NCBI RefSeq assembly: GCF_026168515.1
Contig: NZ_CP093443.1
Location: 1,984,001-2,048,000, forward strand
Direction of reading: 5' to 3'
Origin: Brevibacterium spongiae
GTDB lineage: Bacteria > Actinomycetota > Actinomycetes > Actinomycetales > Brevibacteriaceae
DNA length: 64,000 nucleotides
Notes under the pieces: model-generated
Database searches by the model: none
What the model saw: only the letters and a program-made list of their open reading frames with translations
What the model was told of the DNA's origin: nothing
Program-made: the position numbers and the translations under genes
Shown: piece by piece, positions 17,914-27,800 of the stretch
How the letters are laid out: each line of letters starts with the position of its first letter
Numbering within the stretch: position 1 is the stretch's first letter

Positions 17914-18693
17914 TCAGTCGCGGACAACGATCGTCAGAGCCGCAGGCTTCGACGCGGTGGGCGCGGTGAACTCGACCTCATAGAGCTCTTCGGCACGCGC
18001 CACCAGCTCGTCCATCGCCTGCGGCAGCGGGCGTTCATCGGCGAGAAGTCGACCGGCGAACTGGCCGCGGTAGAACTTCGCCCAATGGGAGACGACCCGA
18101 CGTTTCCCGTCCTTGTCGGTCACGGCACCCATGAGCACGACCTGCTCATTCGGTCCCGGCCACGCGGCTCGGTAATCGCTCGAACGGCAGTCGAGGGCCA
18201 CCTCGGCGGGTTCGAGGTTGCTGGACTTCGCGAGGATCGGCTTCCAGAACGAGGTGAGCCGTCCCAGCGTTCCCAGCTCGGTCTTCATCGCCAGTCGGTA
18301 GGCGGGGATGACGTCGAGTCCGTTCACCCGGCCGAAGAGGGCCGAATAGACCTGCACCTGCCGCAGACGCTCCTGCAGCGACTCATCGGTCGCAGCCGCA
18401 GCGACGAGGTCACGTGCGCCCATCGCCTCATAGAGGACCCCGGAGTAGGTGAGCAGCGCGGGTGCACAGGGAATCGTGTCGAGCACGGTGTTGCGTTCGA
18501 CGTCCTCGGCCAACGACTTCCCGACGCCGAGACGCTCGAGCGCATCCCGACGCTTCGAGGTCTTCTGCAGAGCCGCGAGCACACGCTTGCGTTTGGCGGT
18601 GAGATCCGGCGCCGACAGACCATCGAGGTCGATAATCGGTCCGGATGCGGCCGGCGTCTTGCCCTCGGAGGGCGGCAGGAGGATCTTCACCAC
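17914..18693 (-). CDS. yaaA: YaaA-family peroxide stress protein (DUF328)
   Basis: A 259-residue protein of the YaaA/UPF0246 family, starting VVKILLPPSEGKT and carrying the conserved WAKFYRGQFAGRLL motif. In E. coli YaaA limits intracellular iron and DNA damage under peroxide stress and has a DNA-binding fold. Two adjacent GTG codons open the frame. It lies convergent to the zinc-ribbon gene (7 bp) and upstream of, but divergent from, the RNase P RNA. Confidence 0.9.
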   Translation of the reverse strand: MVKILLPPSEGKTPAASGPIIDLDGLSAPDLTAKRKRVLAALQKTSKRRDALERLGVGKSLAEDVERNTVLDTIPCAPALLTYSGVLYEAMGARDLVAAAATDESLQERLRQVQVYSALFGRVNGLDVIPAYRLAMKTELGTLGRLTSFWKPILAKSSNLEPAEVALDCRSSDYRAAWPGPNEQVVLMGAVTDKDGKRRVVSHWAKFYRGQFAGRLLADERPLPQAMDELVARAEELYEVEFTAPTASKPAALTIVVRD

Positions 18694-18812
18694 TCCATCG
18701 TAGGAGCAGCCTCCGGAGCCATCGTGCGGTGCCTCGAATGACCTTCGTCACGTTTGTCCGCGCGTGAGTGTGCTGCGGGCGGGCGGGGTGCGTCGCAGCG
18801 ATGTGCGCACGC

Positions 18813-18818
18813 TAGAAT
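18813..18818 (+). promoter_or_regulatory. -10 element of rnpB
   Basis: TAGAAT lies about 9 nt before the predicted 5' end of the RNase P RNA. No clear -35 is seen. Confidence 0.5.
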
Positions 18819-18826
18819 TGACTGCT

Positions 18827-19199
18827 TGAGGACAGGTCACCAGACGGTCGCGGCCCCATTCGGGGCTGAGGAACGTCCGGGCTCCACAGAGCAGGGATGG
18901 TGGGTAACACCCACCCGGGGCAACCCGCGGGCCAGTGCAACAGAAAGCAGACCGCCCGACTCCGGTCGGGTAAGGGTGAAACGGTGGTGTAAGAGACCAC
19001 CAGAGTGTCGGGTGACCGACACTGCTGGGTAAACCCCATCCGGAGCAAGATCAGACAGACAGCGTTCGAGGCTGCTCGCCGAGCTGTCGGGTGGATTGCT
19101 TGAGGCCGGTGGCAACATCGGTCCCAGATAGATGGCCGTCAGGCGAGAAGGGCAACCGACTCGTCGACAGAACCCGGCGTATCGGTGGCCTGTCCTCAA
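18827..19199 (+). ncRNA. rnpB: RNase P RNA (type A)
   Basis: About 373 nt. The 5' GAGGACAGG pairs with the 3' CCTGTCCTC (helix P1). The conserved GAGGAACGTCCGGGCTCC near the 5' end and GACAGAACCCGGCGTAT near the 3' end are the P4 signatures of bacterial RNase P RNA. It processes the 5' ends of tRNA precursors. Ends are estimated from P1 pairing. Confidence 0.95.
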
Positions 19200-19233
19200 C
19201 CATGACCCGCCGCCGATGAGGACCGGCTCCAGC

Positions 19234-20074
19234 TCATGACTTGCTGCGTTTGACCTTCGCCCGTCCGTCGTTGACCGCGATCATCGCCGCCCCGACGATT
19301 CCCGCGTTGTTGAACAGCTTCGCCGGTTTGAGCTTCGCACGGGTGGAGATGAGCGGCAGGAACTTCTCATGTGACTTCGACACGCCGCCGCCGACGATGA
19401 TGATGTCCGGTGCCACCAGCAGCTCCAACTGCGAGTAGTACTGCTGCAGGCGAGCCGCCCATTCGGGGTAGGACAGTCCCAGGCGGGTCTTGACCGACTC
19501 GGCCGCCTGCGTCTCCGCGTCTGCCCCGTTCATCTCGATATGTCCGAGCTCCGTATACGGCACGAGGCGTCCCTGCGTGAATAGGGCAGTGCCGATGCCC
19601 GTGCCCAGTGTGGTCAGCAGCACGGTCTTCTTGGCTGCGCCCGGCCCCGAAGATCATCTCGGCCAGTCCGGCAGCATCCGCATCGTTGAGGAAGTACACC
19701 TTCCTGCCCGTGCGTTCGCCGATGACCTCATCGATGTGCGAACCGACCCAGCTCTGGTCGAGATTCGCTGTGTAGTCGACACGGCCGTCGCGGATGACCC
19801 CGGGGAACCCGCAGCCCACGGGAAGCGAATCGAGATCGGCACGATCGATGACGAGTTCGAGGTCAAGGGCGCGCTGAGTGAGATCGTCGAGCAGCCCGGC
19901 GATCGCCTCGGCCACCGCGCTCGGGGTGCCCGGCTTCGGTGTGAGGGTGCGTATGCGTTTGAACGGCAGCTTCCCGGTCACGGTGTCGACGAGTGCTGCT
20001 TTGATCCCGGTCCCGCCGATGTCGATGCCGATAGCGAATCGATGGGCCGCCTCGGTGCTCATCTCAGTCGACAT
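19234..20074 (-). pseudogene. ppgK: Polyphosphate glucokinase, frameshifted
   Basis: A ROK-family polyphosphate/ATP glucokinase. The N-terminal part has the phosphate motif AIGIDIGGTGIKAALVD, and the C-terminal part has TTLGTGIGTALF, ELGHIEM and the IIIVGGGVSK region. They lie in different frames. A single extra G in a run on the minus strand (19640-19642) breaks the sequence after MIFGAG; removing one base restores GAGAAKKTVLL and a 279-residue protein of normal length. The gene is either a genuine inactivation or a sequencing error in a GC-rich run. Its start overlaps the end of map by 11 bp, so the two genes are coupled. Confidence 0.85.
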
Positions 20075-20972
20075 GGCTCACCGGTCCGGAGGCGATGGCG
20101 GTGTCCGCATCGGGGAGGGTGAGGATATCGGTTCCGGTGTCGGTGACGACGAGGGTGTGTTCGAACTGGGCCGAGCGTTTCCGATCCCTCGTCACCACCG
20201 TCCAGGCGTCGTCCCACACATCCCAGTCGATCGTGCCGAGGTTGAGCATCGGCTCGATCGTGAAGATCATGCCCGGTTCGATGGTCTCCGCGTGCGCTGG
20301 CGCGGCATCGTAGTGGGGGATGATGAGTCCGGAGTGGAACTCGCGACCGACGCCGTGTCCGCTGTAGTCGCGGACGACGCCGTAGTCGAAGCGCTTCGCA
20401 TACTTTTCGATGACGCGTCCGACGATGTTGATCTCGCGTCCCGGTTTGACGGCCTTGATGCCGCGCATCATCGCCTCGTAGGTGCGTTCGATGAGCAGGC
20501 GCGACTCCTCGTCGACGTCGCCGGCGGTGAACGTGTAGTTCGTGTCGCCGTGCATGCCCTGGTAGTACGCGGTGATGTCGACGTTGACGATGTCCCCGTC
20601 CTCGATGACGGTCGAATCGGGAATGCCGTGGCAGATGACCTCGTTGACCGAGGTGCACACGGACTTCGGGAAACCGCGATAGCCCAGCGTCGACGGGTAC
20701 GCACCGTGATCGCACATGTATTCGTGGGCGACGGCGTCGATGTCATCGGTCGTGATCCCGGGGACGATCATCTCCCCGACAGCGGCCAGAGCGTTGGCGG
20801 CGATCCGGCCGGCCGCCCGGACGATCTCGATCTCTTCGGCATTGTAGAAGTTGTTTCCGCGTCCTTCGTTCGCGTCGGCGCGTCCGACGTACTCAGGGCG
20901 GGCGATGGTCTTCGGCACTGCCCGCTCGGGGGAGATGGTGCCGGGAGTGAGGAGGCGCGTGTGAGCAGTCAT
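20064..20972 (-). CDS. map: Methionine aminopeptidase, type I
   Basis: A 302-residue MetAP that removes N-terminal methionine from new proteins. The metal ligands are in the [19 protein letters not shown] region, the GHGVGREFH motif and the later MIFTIEPML glutamate region. The N-terminal extension of about 40 residues with a [16 protein letters not shown] segment is typical of the actinobacterial type Ic enzymes. The stop overlaps the start of ppgK, forming a two-gene unit as in other actinobacteria. Confidence 0.95.
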   Translation of the reverse strand: MTAHTRLLTPGTISPERAVPKTIARPEYVGRADANEGRGNNFYNAEEIEIVRAAGRIAANALAAVGEMIVPGITTDDIDAVAHEYMCDHGAYPSTLGYRGFPKSVCTSVNEVICHGIPDSTVIEDGDIVNVDITAYYQGMHGDTNYTFTAGDVDEESRLLIERTYEAMMRGIKAVKPGREINIVGRVIEKYAKRFDYGVVRDYSGHGVGREFHSGLIIPHYDAAPAHAETIEPGMIFTIEPMLNLGTIDWDVWDDAWTVVTRDRKRSAQFEHTLVVTDTGTDILTLPDADTAIASGPVSHVD

Positions 20973-21097
20973 GATGGTTTCGATTCTATGGTGGCAGCCG
21001 GACTTTGTCCCACTTCATGCGCGCCTGTCGCTGGTTCGGACGGACTGCGGGCGCGATTAGAATCGACACAGGCGTGACGAGGACAGAGGGAGGAAAA

Positions 21098-21832
21098 GTG
21101 AGCGAGGAGACGACGTCCGGGAGCCATGAGTTCTCCGGCCTCGGCGAAGTGGTGAGCCTGACGAGCGCACCCCAGCAGATCGCCGATCACATCCTCTCCG
21201 GCATCGCCGTCGGTGCTCTGCCGGAAGGCACACTGCTGCCGGGTGAGCGGACCTTGGCCGCCGATCTGCAGGTCTCACGCTCGAGTGTGCGTGCCGCGCT
21301 GCTGCGCCTCGAACGCCTCGGTGTCGTCGAACGTCGCCGTGGACGCGGGGGAGGGACCTTCGTGAAGAACGCCCGCCCCGAGACGCTGGCCCCGATGGCC
21401 GGCCGGATCGACGAATTCCATGCCGAGCGGCGCAATCTGCTCGATGCCCGCGCGGTGTTTCAGAATACGTTGGCCGCGACTGCGGCCCGTCGCCGCTCCG
21501 AGTCGGAACTTGCCGAGCTGCGCGAGCTGGCGCAGATCTATTCGCAGCGCGCCGAGGCGGCCGCCGCCCGGACCGCGGATGCGCAGTTCCATTTCGCGAT
21601 CGCCCGGGCCGGACACAACCCGGAACTCGTGCGGATGGCCATCGACATCGATACGAAGATCAACGCCGGGTTCCGGCACGACCCGTTCTCGGCCGAACTC
21701 TTCGACCATGCCGTGGCCGACCATGCCGCAATCGTCGAGGCGATCGCCGAGGGGGACGCGCACAAAGCCGGTCAGCTGTGTGAGGACCACTTCCGGTCGA
21801 CCACCATCGTCCGCCCTCCCCGCACTACCTGA
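21098..21832 (+). CDS. FadR-subfamily GntR regulator
   Basis: A 244-residue protein with a GntR winged helix (residues 20-90, including LLPGERTLAADLQVSRSSVRAALLRLE) and a C-terminal FCD effector domain with likely metal or ligand histidines (DAQFHFAIARAGHNPELV, then HAAIVEAI). Such proteins sense organic acids, amino acids or acyl compounds. The GTG start is set by GGGAGG four nucleotides upstream. It converges with ald across a 56-bp palindrome that overlaps its stop codon; no divergent catabolic operon identifies its targets. Confidence 0.9.
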   Translation: MSEETTSGSHEFSGLGEVVSLTSAPQQIADHILSGIAVGALPEGTLLPGERTLAADLQVSRSSVRAALLRLERLGVVERRRGRGGGTFVKNARPETLAPMAGRIDEFHAERRNLLDARAVFQNTLAATAARRRSESELAELRELAQIYSQRAEAAAARTADAQFHFAIARAGHNPELVRMAIDIDTKINAGFRHDPFSAELFDHAVADHAAIVEAIAEGDAHKAGQLCEDHFRSTTIVRPPRTT

Positions 21833-21880
21833 CGGGGCCCCAGCAACCTGGCGCCAGGTTGTTGGGGACCCGTCAGGTAG
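21825..21880. repeat. 56-bp palindrome, copy 1 (bidirectional terminator between convergent genes)
   Basis: CTACCTGACGGG...CCCGTCAGGTAG is centred on GGCGCC with the inner arms CAACCTGGC/GCCAGGTTG and two imperfections. It overlaps the stop codon of the GntR gene and lies 11 bp from the stop of ald. A near-identical copy is at 31583-31638. It can form a very stable hairpin in either RNA. Confidence 0.9.
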
Positions 21881-21891
21881 CAATTATGGGG

Positions 21892-23010
21892 TCAGTTGGC
21901 GAGTGCGTGCTCCACGGAGACGGCTTCGAGGCCGAACGCCTCGGCGACGTTGTCGTTCGTGACATGACCGTTGTGGATGTTGAGACCACGCGCCAGCGCC
22001 GCATCACTCGACAGCGCCTTGTGCCACCCCTGATCGGCGATCTTCACCGCGAACGGCAGAGTCGCGTTCGTCAGCGCCGCGGTCGCGGTGTTCGGCACGG
22101 CTCCCGGCATGTTCGCCACGCAGTAGTACACCGAGTTGTGGACGGTGAAAGTCGGATCATCGTGCGTCGTCGGCCGTGAGTTCTCGAAGCAGCCTCCCTG
22201 GTCGATGGCGATATCGACGAGGACCGAGCCCGGCTTCATCCCCGCGACCATCTCATCGGTGACGAGCTTCGGCGCCTTCTTGCCGGGGATGAGCACCGAG
22301 CCGATGACGAGGTCGGCCGTGGCCAGGGCCTTGGTGATCTCGTACTTGTTCGATACCTTCGTCCCGATCGCACCGGCGAAGGTCTCATCGATCTGGCGCA
22401 GCCGCGGGATGTTGATGTCGATGACCTCGACGGTCGCTCCCAGGCCGAGAGCCATCCGGGCGGCATTCGTGCCGGCGACACCGGCACCGATGACGACGAC
22501 GTTTGCGCGTTCGACGCCGGGGACTCCGGAGAGCAGGATTCCGCGACCGCCGTTGGCCTTGAGCAGGCTGTGGGCTCCGACTTGGGTCGACAGCCGTCCG
22601 GCGATCTCACTCATCGGGGCCAGCAGCGGCAGGCCGCCGCCATCGGGCTGGACGGTCTCATAGGCGATGGCCGTGGTGCCGGCTTCCATGAGGGCCTTGG
22701 TCAGCGCCTCATCGGCGGCCAGATGCAGGTAGGTGAAGAGGACGAGGTCCTTGCGCAGGTATCCGTATTCCTGCTCGATCGGTTCCTTGACCTTGAGCAC
22801 GAGGTCTCCTGCGGCCCATGTGGAGGGGGCATCGGCTGCGATCTTCGCTCCGGCCTCCTGGTATTCCGCATCGGTGATGAAGGAGCCTTCACCGGCTCCC
22901 GCCTGCACGGTGACCTCGTGGCCGTGGGCGACGAGCTCGTGCACGCCGGCAGCGGTGATGGCGACTCGGAACTCGTTGTTCTTGACCTCGGTGGGCACTG
23001 AAATGCGCAT
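21892..23010 (-). CDS. ald: Alanine dehydrogenase
   Basis: A 372-residue NAD-dependent L-alanine dehydrogenase interconverting alanine and pyruvate plus ammonia. It shows the Rossmann motif GAGVAGTNAARMALGLGATVEVID, the catalytic histidine in FTYLHLAADEALT and the aspartate in VDIAIDQGGCFE. The ATG at 23010 has GAAGGA upstream. The 298-bp upstream region contains a candidate promoter overlapped by a dyad, so the gene is probably inducible; in mycobacteria an Lrp-type AldR does this, though none is adjacent here. Confidence 0.95.
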   Translation of the reverse strand: MRISVPTEVKNNEFRVAITAAGVHELVAHGHEVTVQAGAGEGSFITDAEYQEAGAKIAADAPSTWAAGDLVLKVKEPIEQEYGYLRKDLVLFTYLHLAADEALTKALMEAGTTAIAYETVQPDGGGLPLLAPMSEIAGRLSTQVGAHSLLKANGGRGILLSGVPGVERANVVVIGAGVAGTNAARMALGLGATVEVIDINIPRLRQIDETFAGAIGTKVSNKYEITKALATADLVIGSVLIPGKKAPKLVTDEMVAGMKPGSVLVDIAIDQGGCFENSRPTTHDDPTFTVHNSVYYCVANMPGAVPNTATAALTNATLPFAVKIADQGWHKALSSDAALARGLNIHNGHVTNDNVAEAFGLEAVSVEHALAN

Positions 23011-23065
23011 TGTGTGTCCTTCTCTCATGATTGTGCGCCGCTGGGGCGAAGGCGCCCGACTTCGA

Positions 23066-23119
23066 CGTCGGTCAACATTGATTCAACTGTATTCCTTAGA
23101 AGGTTTGGGGAGCAAACCT
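23066..23119 (-). promoter_or_regulatory. Candidate ald promoter with dyad operator
   Basis: On the minus strand TTGCTC and TACAGT are separated by 18 bp. A dyad AGGTTTG-N5-CAAACCT (23101-23119) covers the -35 region in an unusually AT-rich patch between ald and the glnA2 operon. Confidence 0.45.
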
Positions 23120-23308
23120 TTAAACCTGTTTTCGTGTTGCGAAATGCGGAATCAGTGCATTTCGGTGCCAGTTGACGCTGAAATCATGATTCCAGCCCGG
23201 TGTGTGAGGGCACGACCTCTTCCAATGCGGGGTGCTCCTCTCAACGCGTGTCGAAACGGTAAGCTGACAGTGTCAAGACAGAACCCCGCTGAGGAGAGAA
23301 GGCTCGCC

Positions 23309-23512
23309 ATGGGACTCTATGAAGATATCGACGATCCCGATTCGAAGTACTACTTCAATATCGAGACGAACACCGTCGAAAAGGGTCTGGTCAGCGACTG
23401 GACGCACCGGATGGGCCCGTACGAGACGGAAGAGGTCGCACGCGCCGCCCTGGAGAAAGCCCGCGAGCGCAGCCAGAAGTGGGACGAAGACGACGAGAAG
23501 TGGAACGGCTGA
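23309..23512 (+). CDS. Small conserved protein upstream of glnA2 (SPOR-like)
   Basis: A 67-residue charged protein with the pattern KYYFNIETNTVEKGLVSDWTHRMGPYETEEVARAAL. It matches the short actinobacterial proteins often annotated as SPOR-domain proteins that precede glnA2. Aromatic and Gly/Pro spacing resembles a minimal SPOR/methionine-rich beta fold; no signal peptide or membrane segment is present. It is 4 bp upstream of glnA2, so it is in the same operon. The ribosome site GAGGAGAGAAGG precedes its ATG. Function is unknown. Confidence 0.82.
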   Translation: MGLYEDIDDPDSKYYFNIETNTVEKGLVSDWTHRMGPYETEEVARAALEKARERSQKWDEDDEKWNG

Positions 23513-23516
23513 TCGG

Positions 23517-24875
23517 ATGTCACGTCAGGAGGAATTCGTTCTCAGGACCGTCGAGGATCGTGAAGTGCGATTCATCCGGCTCTGGTTCACCGATGTCCTC
23601 GGGCAGCTGAAGTCCGTGGCCATCGTGCCGGCCGAACTCGAAGGCGCCTTCTCCGAGGGCATCGGCTTCGACGGCTCGGCGGTCGAGGGGCTCTCCCGGG
23701 TCTACGAGGCCGATATGGTCCTCAAGCCCGACCCTTCGACCTTCTCCCTGCTGCCCTGGCGCGGGGAGACGGAGCCCACTGGGCGCATGTTCTGCGATAT
23801 CCATGTGCCCGGGGGAGAACCGGCACCGGCGGATCCGCGCAATGTCCTCAAACGCACTCTGGCGAAGGCCGCCGAACGCGGCTTCACCTTCTATGTGCAC
23901 CCTGAGATCGAGTTCTACCTGTTCAAGACCGACAACCTCGACCCGGTCACCGGCATCAGCGACGGGACCGCGCCGATGCCCGTCGACACCGCAGGCTACT
24001 TCGACCACGTCAACGGCGGCACCGCCAACGACTTCCGTCGCGAAGCGGTGACAATGCTCGAAGCCATGGGACTGTCGGTGGAGTTCTCCCACCACGAGGC
24101 GGGTCCCGGGCAGAATGAGATCGACCTGCGCTACGCGGACGCACTGACCATGGCCGACAATGTGATGACGTTCCGGTCGGTGATCAAGGAAGTCGCGATC
24201 TCCCAGGGTGTCTATGCGTCGTTCATGCCCAAGCCCCTCTCGGCGCACCCGGGCAACGGCATGCACACCCACGTGTCGCTGTTCGAAGGGGAGAACAACG
24301 CCTTCTTCGAACCGGGTGCGGAATACCAGCTGTCGAAGACCGGCCGCCAGTTCATCGCGGGTCTGCTCACCCACGCCGCAGAGATCTCGGCGGTGACGAA
24401 CCAGCATGTGAATTCGTACAAACGACTGTGGACGGGTCACGAAGCACCCTCATACATCTCCTGGGGGCATCGCAATCGTTCAGCTCTCGTACGGGTGCCG
24501 CAGTACAACTCCGGAAAGTCCTCGTCGGCGCGAGTGGAATACCGCGCCATGGACTCGTCGGCGAACCCGTACCTGTCCTACGCCCTCATGCTCGCCGCCG
24601 GGCTCAAAGGCGTCGAGGAAGGCTATGAACTTCCCGAGGAGGCCGAGGACAATGTCTGGCAGCTCTCGGACACCGAGCGCCGGGCGATGGGCATCGAAGC
24701 GCTGCCGCACAGTCTGTCCCATGCCCTGGAGATCATGGAGGACTCGGACCTCGTGGCCGAGACCCTCGGTGAAGAGGTCTTCGACTTCTTCCTGCGCAAC
24801 AAGCGTCAGGAATGGAACGACTACCGCGCCCAGGTGACTCCCTACGAGCTCGCCAAACACTTCACCTCGATGTGA
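23517..24875 (+). CDS. glnA2: Glutamine synthetase family protein GlnA2
   Basis: A 452-residue GS-fold enzyme with IGFDGSAVEGLSRV, the HPEIEFYLF glutamate motif, NGMHTHVSLF and the PQYNSGKSSSARVEYRAMD active-site loop. GlnA2 proteins ligate ammonia or an amine to glutamate; in Streptomyces coelicolor GlnA2 acts on polyamines. The position of the adenylylated tyrosine in GlnA (DLYELPPEE) is a tryptophan here (NVWQLSDTE), so control by GlnE adenylylation is unlikely. It lies between the small SPOR-like gene and glnE, with near-overlapping junctions on both sides. Confidence 0.92.
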   Translation: MSRQEEFVLRTVEDREVRFIRLWFTDVLGQLKSVAIVPAELEGAFSEGIGFDGSAVEGLSRVYEADMVLKPDPSTFSLLPWRGETEPTGRMFCDIHVPGGEPAPADPRNVLKRTLAKAAERGFTFYVHPEIEFYLFKTDNLDPVTGISDGTAPMPVDTAGYFDHVNGGTANDFRREAVTMLEAMGLSVEFSHHEAGPGQNEIDLRYADALTMADNVMTFRSVIKEVAISQGVYASFMPKPLSAHPGNGMHTHVSLFEGENNAFFEPGAEYQLSKTGRQFIAGLLTHAAEISAVTNQHVNSYKRLWTGHEAPSYISWGHRNRSALVRVPQYNSGKSSSARVEYRAMDSSANPYLSYALMLAAGLKGVEEGYELPEEAEDNVWQLSDTERRAMGIEALPHSLSHALEIMEDSDLVAETLGEEVFDFFLRNKRQEWNDYRAQVTPYELAKHFTSM

Positions 24876-24880
24876 GCCCG

Positions 24881-27800
24881 ATGGCAGGAATCACCTCACG
24901 CACGACCAGCGTCCCGGAGGCGACGGCCCGATTCCTCCACGAACTCGATGAGCTTCTGGGTCAGCCTCTGGCCACGGATTCGCGATTCGTCGACCTGCTC
25001 ATGGCCACCCCCGATCCGCACGGGGCCGCCCTGGGACTGCTCCGTGTCGTCGAAGCCGCCGGGAAGGACTCCGCTGCGCTGCTGAAAGCGGTTCGGTCAG
25101 GGACCTCTGACTCCTTGGCCGAAGACGAGCTCAACCGACCGCTGTTGGCTCGTCTGCTCGCGGTCATGGGCACCTCGGAGGCGATGGTCGACCATCTGGT
25201 CCGCCACCCTGACTCTCTGCCTCTGCTGCTGGCACCCGATGCCTTCCTGCTGATCTCGACACCGGCCGCCTCGGCGGTGGCCCTGCGCGAGGACATGCTC
25301 AGGGCGGTCGGCGCAGACCCCGCAGATTCGGCCCCGCAGGCCGCGGTGACCGGGGACGAGGGGATCAAGGCACTGCGCCGGACCTACCGGGACGCGGTTC
25401 TGCGCCTCGTCGCCGATGATCTCGCCGCCGAGGCGCCGGAGGAGATCGTCGATCATGTCATGGCGGTCCTGTCAGATCTGGCCGCCGCCGCGCTCGATGC
25501 CGCTCTGGCGATCGCGCGTGCCGAAGCCGATGGCGGCGGCGACGTCCGCCTGGCCGTCATCGCTCTGGGCAAGACGGGCGCCAGGGAGCTCAACTACGTC
25601 TCCGACGTCGACGTCGTCTTCGTCCTCGACTCCGCGGCCGACGAGGACACTCGCAGCCTCGCCACGGACCTGGCCCAGCGGACCCGAGCCGTTCTCTCCG
25701 ACGCCGGCGGCGAACCGGCGCTGTGGGAGGTCGACACGGCCCTGCGTCCCGAGGGCAAGGCGGGGGCACTCGTGCGGACACTCTCGGAATTCGAGCACTA
25801 CTATGCCGACATCGCGCAGAACTGGGAGTTCCAGGCTCTGCTCAAGGCCCGTCCTATCGCCGGTGACGTCGGAGTCGGCGACCAGTTCTCACAGTCGCTG
25901 CTGCCATTGGTGTGGAAGGCTGCCAGTCGTGAGGGCTTCATCGACGGCATCCGATCGATGCGGCGTCGCGTCGTCGATCTCATCCCCGCCGCCGAGGCGC
26001 CTCGTCAGATCAAACTCGGCCGCGGGGGTCTGCGCGATGTCGAGTTCTCCGCGCAGATGCTCCAACTCGTCCACGGCCGCACCGATGAGGACATTCGGAC
26101 CCCGAATACGCTGGTCGCGCTCGAAGAGCTGGGTGAGCACGGATATATCGGGCAGCAGGACGCGTCCGTGTTCTCCACTGCCTACCGGTTCATGCGCGTC
26201 GTCGAACACCGTGTCCAGATTCCGCGGATGATGCGCAACGCCCTCATCCCTGACGACGATGGGAAGCTGCGGATGCTCGCCCGGTCGGTCTTCCGCTCCG
26301 GATCCCGCACCGGCGCCCGCTTGGAAGAGACCCGGCGCGACTTCGCCAGACAGGTCACCCGTCTGCATGAGCAGATCTTCTACCGGCCGATCCTCGAAGC
26401 GGCCGTCGGAGTCCACGGGGCTGTGGTCGACGCTCATAAACGCGGTTCGAGTCTGCAGGCGGCAGCCGATCGTCTTCAGGCCTTCGGCTACCGCGACCCG
26501 CAGGGATCTCTGGGGCATATCAAGGCGCTCACAACCGGAGTGTCGCGGACGGCGATGGTCATCAAGCAGGTGCTGCCGGCCCTGCTCGATTGGTTCTCAG
26601 ACGGTGTCGAACCCGACCGGGCACTGCTGGCATTCAGGCGACTGAGCGAATCGCTGGCGTCCTCGGGATGGTTCCTCAAGATGCTGCGAGACTCCGGACT
26701 GGCCGCAAAGTCGGTCGCCGATGTGCTGTCCCTGTCCGGCTATGCCACCGAACTGCTGCTGCGTCAGCCCGCCGCCGTGGCGTGGTTGGACAAGTTCGAC
26801 AATCTCACCGCCCGTGACCAGAAGGTGCTGACCGCCGAGGTCGACGGTCTGCTCAGACGCCACGGTGCGGTTGCCGTGACGCCGATTCGGGAAACGTACA
26901 GCCGTGAGCTGCTGCGCATCGCCCTGCGCGATGTTCTCGATGTCGGCGACCGGGCGGAGATTCCCGGCGACCTCTCCGACCTCATGGACCTCGCCGTCCG
27001 CGGTGCGCTGGAAGCGGTGCGCACTGACCTCGATGCCCCGGAGATTCCCGACTACGAGTTCGCTGTCATCGCCATGGGGCGCTGGGGCGGGCGAGAGATC
27101 GGGTACTTCTCGGACGCGGACGCGATGTACGTCTTCCGGCCGAAGAACGATGGCCTCGACGCCGAGGCCAAGGGGAGACTGAGCAAACACCTGAACAAGG
27201 TGGCACTGCAGCTGTCCACACGACTCAAAGCCAGCGAAGGGGCTCAGGGCGTGGACCTCGATGCGGATCTGCGGCCCGAGGGCAAGAACGGTCCGCTCGT
27301 GCGCAGCTTCTCGTCGTTCCAGGCCTACTATGCGAAGTGGTCACAGCCGTGGGAGGCTCAGGCCCTGTTGCGTGCCCGTCCTGTCGCCGGGGACGAGGAT
27401 CTCATCAAGGACTTCCTCTCGCTCATCGACCCGCTCCGGTATCCCACTCAGATGCCGCAGAAGGCGCTGACGCAGGTGCGTACGCTCAAGGCGCGGATGG
27501 AAGACGAACGACTGCCCCGCAACGCGGACAAACGCCGCCACCTCAAGCTCGGTCGCGGCAGTCTCTCCGATGTCGAATGGACCGTTCAGCTCATCCAGCT
27601 CGAGCACGGACATGAGCTGGAGGGACTGCGGACGACATCGACCCTGCAGGCGCTGGAGGCCGCCACCGAGGCCGGGCTGCTGCCCGTTGAGGATGCGCAG
27701 CAGCTGGCGGCGGCATGGCAGCTGGCTACCGACGTGCGTTCGGCCGTGATGCTGTTTCGCGGACGCACCGCGGAATCGCTGCCCGGCGACCATACCGAGC

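Noticed and set aside
19878-21077. 399-codon plus-strand frame across map and the start of the GntR gene
   Set aside because: It lies opposite map and ppgK and ends inside the 5' region of the GntR gene; no family resemblance.
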